This document shows, in pieces, positions 10,107-23,100 of a stretch of 64,000 bases of DNA. Source of the stretch: Lumbricus rubellus (taxonomy: Eukaryota; Annelida; Clitellata; Crassiclitellata; Lumbricidae). The translations under genes were made by a program, and so were the position numbers. Each line of letters starts with the position of its first letter. The first letter of the stretch is position 1. The notes beneath the pieces were generated by a model, which was not told the DNA's origin, ran no database searches, and saw only the letters and a program-made list of their open reading frames with translations. The stretch spans positions 33,220,035 through 33,284,034 of the forward strand of contig OX243815.1 in NCBI GenBank assembly GCA_945859605.1, written 5' to 3'.

Positions 10107-12095
10107 ATGAAACATCAATCTTCATGCAGTTTTAAATTTCACAATCCACAGATGAAAGCAGTGTCTGATTTAAATGTTCCAAACAGTTCCTGTCTGACCA
10201 GGTAAGTTCTGCTAACTCTAAAATCATGACCATTATAATTATGTAGGATATTGTGTAATGTGAATTGAATTGTATCCGCAGCATTTCAGCAGAACAGTCA
10301 CAGTAGGTTCAAACTTCAAACTATACATTTAGATGAATGATGCTGATCTTCAAGGTAGTGAACAGAAGCAGTAGGATGTAACAGAGGAAATTAATGTCAT
10401 CTAGAAGTATAGTTTTGACTGGTAATGGAGGTATACCCAAGGCTTAATGAATTCTTTAATGTTCCACATACCAAGATATAAAATTTTAGTTTATCATCAA
10501 TGTGCAAGGTTTGACCTGGTGGATCCCCTTCATTGGGTATGGCCAAAAAATGTCCATCTTAACCTGGCAATTGTGTTGCAGCTAATAGACCTGCAGCTTT
10601 GGTACATTTTTCCTAGTGGTGTTGATTACAAGTGTCGCTGCCAGACGATTGGCTGTCCTCTGCCAATCATAGTCGAGGCACAATCTTCACGACAGGTGGC
10701 TCCATCTGTGCCACGGATGTATCCGCAGTTTGGGAAGGCATCCATTCAGCCAATTGATACCAAAGGAAATGGGGCAGGCATAAATCCATGCAACAACCAC
10801 GACTTTCACTACTTTCGGTAAACAATTAGAAGTTTTTTTTATCAAATTATTATAATTTTAAATTGGTACATTTTTTGCTCTAGAATATGTTGAAGAAAGT
10901 CTTTTTAAGGTAACATAAATGAACAAGTTTACATAAATTTCAGCTAACTGCCTTGTGCTTGCCTTAAATGATAGAGTTCTGTAAGAAGTATTTCTACTGA
11001 ATCTAAAATTCTAAATCATGTGCTTTTGTTACTGATAATAATGGTTTCGCTCTGCTTTGATGAGCATGCGTCAAATTAACTGTCCATTACTTGGTCGTTC
11101 TAGTCAGTCGGCAATTTATAAATTTATCACACAATTTATCAGAAGTGACAAAAGACACCAATGGATGTGAAGTCATTGTTGGTGTCTACTTGTCTCCTCA
11201 TCGATGTCATTGGCAGCACTCTCCAGTCACTTGACAACCAGCTTTGTACAAATAATATACTGTAGTTTGTCTAACATACATGTCATAAATCATTGTAAAG
11301 CTCTAACTCACCTAAGCTATTTGATTGTCAGTACTTTTGTGAGTTTGTTGAGGATTCTATCAAATATCCAGACATATAAATGGTTGCTGATAGCAGCGCT
11401 CAGCTTTTTATATTTCTTGCCATAACATTAATGTTCAGTTATTTGAATGGCAACAATTCATTCATCATTGTCATTAGTGATCTACTTAAGGCCTTTTAGC
11501 CTTTAGGGTGCATTACAGTGTTAATTCATGTCAGCACAATAATTTAATTATTGAAACGTAGACACTATTTGGCCTCCTAAATAGACAGCAGTTTTAAGGC
11601 TGTTGCACTCACTTGGGTCAATGACCGATTCAGTTACATAGGATATATTATTTTATCAACCACCTGCTACACTGTCTTGTTAAGAATTCATACCACTAAT
11701 TTTTTATTACTATTCTGGATATATTAGGCATGGAAGTTCTTTTGTTTGTTTCAGGTCAAAGTCATCTGGACATCCATCCATGAAGAACTTGAATTCATCA
11801 ATACATCTGCAATCTCACAAAGTAGTTCAGGACCAAGTGCTGAACAAAAATTCAAAGGTGATTTTGCTAAACTGTAGGTTTGATATGTTTCATTGGTATT
11901 GCTTCTGATGTTGTTTCATGAATGACTTAATTTGATCAAATGCTTATTTGCCAACATTTTGAACCCGATGAATTGTTTTATTGCATGCAGGGTGAACAAA
12001 GGTCGTACCATCCGAAACTAATCGTGACGTGCAAGGCGCCAAACAGCTGGCTTCGAATGAAATGGGGAAGAGTTTCATTTAAGCAGGATATCTGA
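10107..12095 (+). CDS. Unrecognised small multi-exon gene, possibly ciliary
   Basis: Four exons join in phase: 10107-10201 (start at 10107, or at the inner ATG 10152), 10617-10817, 11755-11857 and 11991-12095 with a TGA stop at 12093. Donors are GTAAGT, GTAAAC and GTGATT; acceptors are CCTAG, TTTCAG and TGCAG. The product is 167 residues (152 from the inner ATG). It has a cysteine-bearing stretch (YKCRCQTIGC), a proline-rich centre, a basic serine-rich part and a C-terminus with KAPNSWLRMKWG. There is no signal peptide, membrane segment or domain I recognise. A non-coding first exon ending at 9158, next to the X-box at 9027, may exist; another coding exon upstream cannot be excluded. An AATAAA lies at 12279. 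Reading frame continuity across three introns is the main support that it is real. Confidence 0.6.
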
Positions 12096-14153
12096 GAAAT
12101 TTCTATGGTCAACTTGTCAAGACATTATTTAGATCTCGATCTGAAACAGACTGAACAGTGCTTGTGGATTTGGTTTAATTAGGCACAGAAATTTCAGCAA
12201 GTTAACATTAGAGTTTTCTATTCTGGACAGATGACACATATCAGGTTATTACAAAGGATCATATTATGATCAGTGGAAAATAAAATTTGAGTCATTTCTT
12301 GATGGAGCAATGGGCAAACAACAGAACATGATATCAGATAATCTTTTCCTTTCATTCACCTGCAATTGATCACCATATAAACAATATGGCTGGCCCAGAT
12401 TTTGATGGAATAGAGCACTGCAACGAGTACTGCAACCTCTTACAGTTAAAGTCCTTAAAGTCAGTAAGCAATAAATGAGGTAATGAACATAATATTCATG
12501 AAGTAAAGTTAATTTTTATTTGGTAAGTGAACGTAGGAATGTCTCTGAAACACTTATAGAAATGTTTGCAACATATCTTCATGCAAAATGTGATGACAGT
12601 CCACAAAAAAATGTGGGGAAACATGTGGTGGACATGTGCGAAAAGGACGATGAGAGACAATTTGGCACAAATCATCATTTTCTTTGCAAATATTTCTTAA
12701 GGAGTTCATCAACCAACATGTATTGAAACTCACTTGAACATTTCAGCACAAACGGCGTTTTGTTGAAATTGTATTTTCAGTTTCTTGCACACATCCACAT
12801 GTTCTGTATGTTTGATGTACACCACATTGCTGGGATCCGAAATGTTCCTTTGCTGTACAGTGTGCAGCTGCAGAATGCATATAAAGGCCATTTTCAAGCT
12901 TTTCAAATTGGATTATCTTGCCTTGAATTCAGTATTTTGCAAGAACTTTCCTAAAGAACCTGTTGTGTTATAATCCTTTCCAGTGTTTATTCATTGGGAT
13001 CACTCAAACAAGCAAACATTTCCAAGGTGATTTTGGAGTTTTCCAGTGAACAAAATTTTTCTCTCAAGTGTCACTTAATTCAGTTTCCACCATTGTAAAT
13101 ATTGATTGTGTAACTCATTACTAACTTACTCGGTGGATTTATGCTGTTCTGAGTCTAAAGCTATCATGAAATTTAAATATGGTGATCAGCTTCAGGCAAC
13201 CCAAAAGTGATTTGTCACAAGAGTTCCACCTGCTAAACATCTCTCATGGCTTATAAACGTAATCAAATATCACAATGCCATCATAACAGAATTAAATGCA
13301 CGAAACTGATAACGAAACATACGGAAACAAAACTTTTGTAAAGTGCACATAATTATGAGGGCAACAGTAAAACCTGCATTTTGACAGTTTTTGAGAAGTT
13401 TGCAAGACTTTATACAGAAGCATCAACAAACAATAAAAAATATATTATCAAGACAATGATCAATGATTTCATCTAACAATTAATTCAAAAGAAGCTCAAA
13501 ACAATCATGTGAAATGGTATAGCATGGTTTTGACTGATGTGCAGTGATAAGTGTATGTAAGCACTACTACACACTACATTCGATGTTGCCTGCCATTAGA
13601 TGAGCTGCCATGCAATTGGTCCTTCAAACAGTTTGGCTGGCCTTTAATCGATTTTTCATTCTTACCCTGATTATAATGATTCACAGTGTGCGTCTATGCA
13701 CACTTACATGTATACATGTCAACATCACAGACAGTCACTGTTTGAAATCTGTTAGTTAACAACAGTGGTTTTACTATTCATGTATACCATATTTAGTGAA
13801 GTGTGTCAAACTTCAATTACTAGACTCACTAAAGATGTATGTAGTCTAGTCAAACCAGTTATAACTACAGTGCTACAAAATTCTAGTATATTCGTGGCCG
13901 ATTAAAGGCACACACTGCCGAAGGAAAGACGTCGGCCGTGCTCACACCGGTATATTGGTTTCTATGGCATTGATGAGAATCAGTAACAACTAGAAGACTT
14001 AAGTATATACAACAATTTGTAAACCTATTCATCAGAATCGTCCATTGATGTACAGTTTTCCAACACATTGAGAGAAGTCCTGATGCAGCACAGTGTTAAG
14101 AATACTATTTCTGTCTTGTGAGAAATGTCATGTGTCTTGACCGAACTTTCTTT
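12096..14153. other. Convergent intergenic region, no feature recognised
   Basis: Lies between the 3' end of the small plus-strand gene and the 3' end of the minus-strand P450. It contains likely 3'UTR sequence (AATAAA at 12279) and unremarkable AT-rich DNA. ORFs here have no paired splice sites or recognisable domains. Confidence 0.5.
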
Positions 14154-17100
14154 CTAACGCTTCTCCACTCTCAATCTGATGCCATCGACTCCTTGCATTT
14201 TCAGTTTGTCCAACTTCAAAGGAATCTGTAAGTAAGATGCACATCACATTTGCTCTCAATGCTCACTAAGGAATAACATGGAAAAGCAATAATTTCTCTG
14301 AGGAGAATTTCATTTGGACTAATTGTAATTGTAATTGGCAACTTCTGTTATGCCGATGTCTAATGCAGAGGACATCAACTAAAGTTAGGTCGGTATGGAA
14401 TAGCACAGCACGTTACAATATCACATATGACCGGCCTTAGTTTGGACGTTTGCAGGAATTAGCTAGCATAGTTGCAGAGTTAGGCTTACTCCAGCTTGTT
14501 CAACTTCTTGTTTATTTAGCAAACATAGATGAAAATGAACGTTTGCAATGACATGTATCCTATATGTATGACACAGTACATGTACAAACTAACAGAAAAT
14601 ATTCCACTTTGTGTAATAAATCTGTACATAGTCGTTGAAATTTTCTCTCTAGGATAATTTTCTATCTGATGAAATGATCCATTTCATTTACAGTTATACT
14701 TCTGAACTGAAGTTTGATTGAATAAATTTCTGCAACATACCACACATTATTTAAATTATTGTAGTCTACATTGTAACCTAATTTCATGAAGAATTTGCAC
14801 ATAATCAGTATTTGACCTGACCGCATGGTTTAGATGGCCAAATTTAGAAGTTGAACTTTATCCCATCCAAAAGCAGATCACATGCAATTACTGTATAATT
14901 ATGTGCTTCATCATGATACATACAGCAATACAGCATAGAGGCACTCACTCATTCATGCATGCTGCATCATGTCGAAAGCATCCTATCATCTTCTATTTTA
15001 CAACATGTATAAAAGTATTAAAAAAGTTGCATGAAAAATGAATGGCAAAAGAAGCAGTGTGCTACTACTGACTTGTGTTTTTTCACAAACGACAAACTTC
15101 AGCTTTTGCAGAATATGCACCATAGACATTTTCAGTTCCATAAGTGCTAGACGCATTCCAACGCAGTTTCTTGGTCCGATGCCAAACGGACAGTGGAGCA
15201 ATGGGTCTCGTGATTCAATCGCTTCCGGCAAAAATCTACAAACGCAATCAACTTCGTAAAAACTCGTAATCTGTAACCAGTTCATTGAAATAAAGAAATT
15301 GTCAATGACAAAAATATATCTTCTAAGAAAGGTCAGTGATGTACATAGAATAATGATGAAGATAGACCAGCCATCATCATCCCACTGATTTTGCTAACCT
15401 CGTTTCAGTGCTGGCCATAGAAGTAATTTTCAAATTTCTAAAGCTTTTACGTAAAACTTGGCTTTAGTTATTAAAAAATATAACTAAAGCTAAGTGCATC
15501 AGTTTATTCGTGAGTGCTGCATCAAGTCAGAGAGGTTGTCCAGAGAAGTCAAGTGAACTTCTGAGTCTGCATGCAGAAACGAGAATGAGAGGAGGTTCGG
15601 GGAGCTTCTAAGGATTAGGGTTGGAATTGCTGAAGAGGGTGGATTTAATTAATGATGAGGTGAAAAGCTGTGAAAGAATGTTTATACCAATTTATATACT
15701 GTATGGTTACAATAATAATACTAATGATAATCAAATAGTCAATGCATATCTGATAATGTCAAAATCTCCATTTTGTTGAGTTGCCTAATTCTTGGAGCTC
15801 TGAAAATTGAAAAGTGCTGCTCTAAGCAGCACTATAGAAATGAACACAGAACACCTAAAGACTGACCTATCTGGGTCGAACTTCTCAGGATTTTTCCAAA
15901 GTTCTGGATCATTTTGAAGGCCATATATTGGAACTCCAACAACCATGCCCTTTGGTATGTGCAATCCGTTTATTACAATGTCGTTTCTTGCGACTCGATC
16001 AGTCCTGAAATATACGTGAAATAAGTACAACACTTGCGACAACATCTGATGCATTATTGGATAAAACTTTGGTTGACATTGCTACAATCCATCACTCTCT
16101 TCTGTAAAGACTTGCTAAAAAAAGGCTTTTGCAAGTTAGACCACAGAAATATTATTATGGTAACTGTGAAACAAAAGCTGCCTGATAAATATTCAACTAA
16201 AGGTTTTCTCTGCATATCTGAAAAAATACTGAAATTAGAGGAGTGAAAATCTCAATTGCTGTCTGATCTTGCAACTGCTACTGTAATGAGAAAAAGAAAT
16301 GCCATTATCTTGAACCAATTAAGCTTTAAACACACACACACATGCACACATCAACATTCATATAGTGTTATGTTCTAGCTGACAGAGAAAGATAATTGAT
16401 TATAAAATTATAAAGCTATGACTTAATGAATAATTTACAGTTAAATTAACATAATTTATTACCTCTGTCCAGCTGGATAACGTCTCATAACTTCATTAAG
16501 GCACATATCCATATAAGGCATCTTCTGCACAAGGTCATAGGTTACATGATCCTAAATTGATAACAACAGCACTGTTGTTAAGAAAGATCAAACGTTTAGC
16601 TGGTACACAAGCAATTGTCATATTATTGAGCCTTGCCTTTCCTTTTGGTAAAAAAAATTAACCAGAGTTTTTGTGGACAATTGAGACACGATAATTATGC
16701 TATGACAAGCAATACTGCACCAGAAAGCCTGTGAAAGCAATCACAACAAATAATGACTTGCTTAGCTAGGAGTGGAATGAATCCTACACATTCTTATATT
16801 CATACTCATTTAGACAGTTGACAAAACTGTCATGTAATATTTCGCTAAAACAGCAGAATATCCTGCTGCATGAAAATTCCAGCATACAGCATACATGTCC
16901 TGATGAAGCTGAAATGATTAGAGTGAGTCACTTACATGACCATTCATAACTTCGTCAATTTCCTTGATAAGCCGGTCTTGAACATCCGGATTGACAGCCA
17001 TCTCATAGCCAAACAATGCCAGCGTATTTGCAGTTGTATCGTAACCAGCGAGAAAGAAAACTATGCCTTGTGCCAGAATCTCTTCATGAGACAAACCTGG

Positions 17101-20100
17101 AAATATATAGATCACTCCTTTGCTATGGCTCTTTGTGTGTGTTGTTTAAAACAATCTGCTAAGATTTTTCAATATCCATCATTTTTTTTAACCAGATGAC
17201 TTGTTTAACACTACGGAAAACTAGATAATATTTTAGTAATTTTATTCAGTCTGTGATTTAATTTTATTACCAATAATTACTTTGATGTAGGCCTAGTTGG
17301 TCTAGACGACTTTAGTTTATTGGACACTGTAGGAATTTTGAGATAATGATCATAATTTAATGGTTAGCTTTATAAAGTAATCCGCCAATACCACGACACA
17401 AGTGACATAGCTACCCTGATGCTTCAAGGTGTCATGATGTGGAGCAGACATGCACAGGCCAGTTAGGACAGACCGGTGGAGAGAGTCGGAGGAGAGAGCG
17501 TGGAACACAACGGGCATTGACCCACGTTGTCCTTCATGCCTCTTTTTCACGATTCTCTTCAATAAGACAAGGTGGTCTAGATCAGTGGTTCCCAAAGTGG
17601 TGGTCCGCGGACTGGTGCCGGTCCGCGGAGGTATGATCGCCGGTCCGCGGATAAGAGTTAAAAATAAAAAAAACTGTAATTAATTAGCCTATTAGTTTAT
17701 TTCTTCGAAATTGTGAAATTATTCGAATTGTTGTCCAAAATTTGTTTAAATTTCTATCCTAATATTTAAAAATATGAAATAAACCAATGCGCCTTATTTA
17801 AACTTGCCATATTTATATTTTAGTGTTTTCATAATTTAGGTCGCTTGTTTGCCATCGCCATTTAGGCCTAAGTTAGCGGTCCGTGAGCTTCACCAAAAAT
17901 TATTGCCGGTCCGCGGCCTACTGAAGTTTGGGAACCACTGGTCTAGATGCTCCAAGATGTTCATGGTATGGAGCAGACCTGCTGACTGGACCGGTAAAAG
18001 CTGGGCAACATGGCACGAGACAGACTCAGAACAGAGAGTGGCGTCAGACTCCTACGGGCATTGACTCCATTGAGCCCAAGGTTATTGATGATGATGATTT
18101 ATAAAGTAATCACACCATTAATATTTATGACTTTTTATTTCAGATTTCTACACAAAACAACTACCTCTACTTTTAGTCCAAGTTTCTGCCATTGGATCAT
18201 TTTTGTCAGCATTTGCTTGTTTGCTTACTTCTTCACCATCCACTTCAGCATTAATCATCAGTTGAAGAAAGTCAATGTTTTCCTTCAAAATTACACATAC
18301 AAAGACTTTATTTAGTTTGTTGTTCAAAAACATGTCTGTAACTTCAATTTAAGATGAAATCCAATTCATGAAATCCAATTCATGCGGAGATGAGTAGTCA
18401 AGGAATGAAGTCAGATGAATGAGGGATTCAACGCTGAGATGATCAGCCTGTCGTGATCTGATCTGCGTTGGAGTGGCAACCCATCCGAGAATACTTACGG
18501 TATTACTTAGTCTATGAAAAAGATGAGAACTGGTGGATAAGAATTGTTGACAACATGCAATGCCCCAGGAGGACATGCCTCATGAATGAATGAGTAGACA
18601 TCTTCAACAATTTAGAAGATAAGGAAGCAGAATACAACAAAAGAAAGCATGATTGGTTAAAATTGAAATTCTTAAACAGTTTCACTTGCAAGTTTCAAAA
18701 CTCTATTTTGAAGTCCGCGCAGACTAAACTTTATCATCATTACTAGAATGCGTATTTCTCTATCAAGTATTTAAAAAAGAACCAAGTTTAGCATGCTGTC
18801 CATATATTTTCAAAATCATTTGTATCACAATGATTATAGATACATTTAAAAATAAATGGTATTAAATAAATGTACCATAGTTGGGAAACATGAAACAAAA
18901 TAATTCGATGCAACTTTCACAATGGGCTTTGTCATGCTTCAAATAATCTCAAAATTAGTTTTAAAGTTAAAGACTTATCACTGCCTATTGTACAAAGCCA
19001 ATGGACGGGAGCATTTCAAAATAACTGATACAAAGTGGTCGGCTATATCTCGTGCAGTGTACAGTTCATGTTTTCATTTCACAACATTTCAGACAGTAGG
19101 CCTATTTGGAACAGAAATCTTGAAATGCCAGTCCTGTTGGAAATTTGAACCTTCAACTTCTATGTCAACAGCTAAGCATGCTAACTGCTTTGCTAGTGCA
19201 TCACTCAACTGATGAGATAAATAAATTTGACTAAATTTGGCGTCATAGATTGAAGAGAATTTACTTACACTTTCCGTGGTTCGTCTCTCAGCTAACGCTT
19301 GATCAACAGCAGCGACGAAGAAATTGATTGCATCTTTTGGCAAGAATGAAAAACCCAGCTTTGAAAGTGGTTCAATAAGGAATGGAAAGAAAACTACAAA
19401 TCACAGAAAACAAATGTTCCAGGCACATCAAGTCTTTAAAAAGAGCTGCTTTGGTAAACATCAGTTGCTTTTAGCAGTAAAGTACTAAAGCTCCAATTTC
19501 ACACTAAATAAATAACTATCTGCAACTTGCAATAACTCACCAAAGCTATTATCATTGTTTTATAACAATACGATAGAGACTACAATGCATGTTATTCACA
19601 CTGGCCATGTCAGGTAGACCTACTTACCATCTACGTAACTCTGGCAGATTATTTTATCTAAACAGAGAGCCAGTGCTTTATAAATTACCCGGTAATATAC
19701 AATATGAGATGCTACTGATGCAATTTCTGTTCTTAGTGATATCTTATAGGCCAGCACAGAGTGCGCCTCTCTGATTTGTCTCTTCTTGAAGTAGTGCTAT
19801 AAAAATTACAACAGTACTTGGTATTAATAACGCAATCATCATGACAAGATCTGTTCATGAATGACCTGAAGCAAGTGAGCAGACAATGTATATAAAAATG
19901 AAATGAGAATGAATGAAAATTTTGCCAGCTCCTAGGTTATGAAAAACTTATCCTAACCAAGCAGCACTAAATTCGCTTTCTCTCATTGTGATGCGCTTTG
20001 CTCATTAAGACTGCATGGCGCAGTGGTCTACCACGCCTTTCCATACATGACATGTGTTCAGAGAAAAGCTGTTCCAAATGTTTAGCATAATACTGTTCTA

Positions 20101-23100
20101 GTTAATGATGATGCTCATGGTGCAATATGCATTCCTTTAGCATTTTATAATTAACATACAACCATAATTAAAATATTTTTAAAAACATCATTACCAGATA
20201 TTTATGTCATTTGGATGCTTAAGAAAATAATTCAAGAAACTAGTGTCCATATGAAACAGTTTTGCTATGTTAAGAAATAGCAGAAGAGATTAATAGGCTT
20301 ACAAAATACTAGTGTGCTTAGTTTGAAGAAGCTGACGTTGAAAACTTTCTTTGCCATTTGTACAAACTGGTTGTTTGGATCATTGTGCGAGTCGATCTGA
20401 AGTCCAAAAGCTGTACTTGCAATCACATCCATTGTATACGCTCCAGTTATTCTGCAACAGAAGACTCAAATCTGTAACTCTGAACAGCAAATACACCTGT
20501 GAAATGTCTACCTTTATAATAACTGTGCTCACTTAAAACTCAGTTGAACCTTTTCAATTAGAAATTTATAAATATTTGTTCATTGGTGCATAATATGATG
20601 ACTGTTCTCATCTAATCCCATGTATAATAATTGTATATACAATTTATACATGTAGATAAATATGAAAGTTGTAAAATTATTCTACACTTATACAACCACT
20701 GCTTCGTTAAGAGATCTATTAAGCAATTAATTCCTGTTGAAAGACCAAACATGTCTTCCATATTACAACTCTTACTACCGTACTGAACAGCTCCTTTCAT
20801 TGGCTTCCTGAACTGCTCGGATTCAGCTTGTGATTCTCTTTCTTACCTATTAAATTAGGCCAAGCTCCACACTAACTGTGATCTTATTAAGCGACCTATC
20901 TTAGCTACCTCTGGATGGACAACGTCTACTAAATTAAATGCTGATAAAAGGAAACATTGAGCGTACATGAACCGTTCGTACAAGTAGCATTGCTGGCCAG
21001 AAGGTGAGACATAATATATAGAGGAATAGTGCAGGTATAGTTACCACATCAGTGTTGAAGGTAGAGACTTGTAGCTTTTTACGTTGCAAATTAGACACAG
21101 TACGGGTTATTATATTACTGCAAATTCTGCTTTGATAATTCACATAAAAAGTTGCGTACTCTCTAAATTCAAAGATTTCTTTGTTTTCTGCCTTCTTTTC
21201 AAGGTTGCTTAGCAATGTCTCTGCACATTTTATCATCTTGCCATTCATCTGAAAAATAAGAATTCGATACCTTCTAAATGTTTGCTAAAATGCTGGATCT
21301 AATGGTAGAATGGTTTATAGTAAAAACTTAGAAGTAATCACCATCTTTCCAAGATAATTTTATAGACGAACATTTGCATACCTGTTTCTGAGTTACAAGG
21401 GCATTTACACACCTGCTCCATCTAGCTGCTTTCTAGCACATTGAACAGGTATATAAACATCCATTTTGAGAATATGTTTGGACACATGAAAGGATGGAGT
21501 GCATGAGTTAGAAAGAGTGCGATTAGTTTGCTAATTGTACAACTGAGAAAACTATGAATTACTCGTAAACTCACACCTTTATGTGTAATAACCAGCAGTG
21601 AAACATTTATGCATTCCATCAAGATCATCATTTATCACAGCTTTAACTCATTCCCGCCGGATCGGGTCACCTGCGACCCGATTAACAGGATAGGTATCAA
21701 AACAATTCCGGCGAGAAAGGGTTAATAAGTAAGTGAGTAAGTAAGTAAGAATATTTTCTATTAGACTACTATTAAACGCACAGTAGTTTACAGATGAAAT
21801 ACATAATAAAGACATTTACCGTATCAAAGTCATACAACATTTTCATAATAAAACTTCTTTTGGCAAAGGCATAAATGCTAGGTAGGGTTAGATCAGCGGT
21901 TCCCAACCCGTGGCCCGCGGGCCAAAAGTGGCCCGCGAGGCCTCACCAAATGGCCCGCCAGGTCTCAACAATGGCACTCATCTCTCAAAGAATTAACAAA
22001 AATATATGAAAAATTGACAATTTTAACAGGATAGAACATAATTATTATAACCATTTTCTATTACAAATTATTTTATTTTGAAGTCTATAAACATCAAACA
22101 TTCTACTTTGAATCAAGTATAACAATTTTTATATGCTTCTAGTTATAATTACATTTTAGAATGGTGGCCCCCTAAATGCCCTTATGTCCTTTTAACTAAG
22201 AAAAAGTGGCCCTCGTGTCCTCCAACTTAGAAAAAGTGGCCCTACAGTCAAAAAAGGTTGGGAACCACTGGGTTAGATCATGTGGCCTGGGTCAAGTGTT
22301 GTATGGAGAGACCTTATGGGGAGGGACGTCGCGAAGGATGCGACAAAAGTTTAATAGGATTTCAAGAACAGAAAAGAGCAAAGTCAGCTCTAGAACTTAC
22401 TCAGTCGACAGTCAAGAGGTCTGCTTCTGTTTGCTCTGCCGGTTCTGTGGTGTCTTAGTCAAGATTGAAATCTTACCATTTAGAATTGCTTCTTCCTGTG
22501 AGCCTCCATTCTGACCTCAAAGGTCCCACAGACTGCATGGCTCTGTTTAGAAGTGACCAAGGTGTGGTGCATTGTGCTTTAGGATAACGGTTGCAAAAGA
22601 AGTTTCAGCATAACTTGTATAAGATGAAATTAGATTTACAGCCAGTCAAACCAATTTAAAGCTTTCTCTCAAATGTTAGTCCAACCTTCCTTAGTTTTCC
22701 GCTACTAAATGTTGGCGTGAGATGGTTTCGAACGTGTTTCCAGTGGCCATCCTGCAACACTGTCATCATCTTTGACATAGGATAGCCTCGAATACCAATA
22801 TCCTGCAAGTTAAAGACACAGCAATACATATTCATGAAGTAAGCTTACTCAATATACATAGCAGCACAGCCTAAATGGAAATCACTAAACACAGATCTTC
22901 AATCAATCAATCAAAATTTTTATAGCGCCCCTTCAAGGTACCTACTCAGAGGCGCTCCCGGCTGATATCAAGCGAAAAAACCAGTCTTCAACAGTTTGTG
23001 AAATTGAGAACAGTTTGGGAGGTGTTGCATAGTCAAGGGAAGCTCGTTGGAACAACCACAAAGAAGGAACGGCTCTGCATTGTCACGCAGCGAGTGAAAG

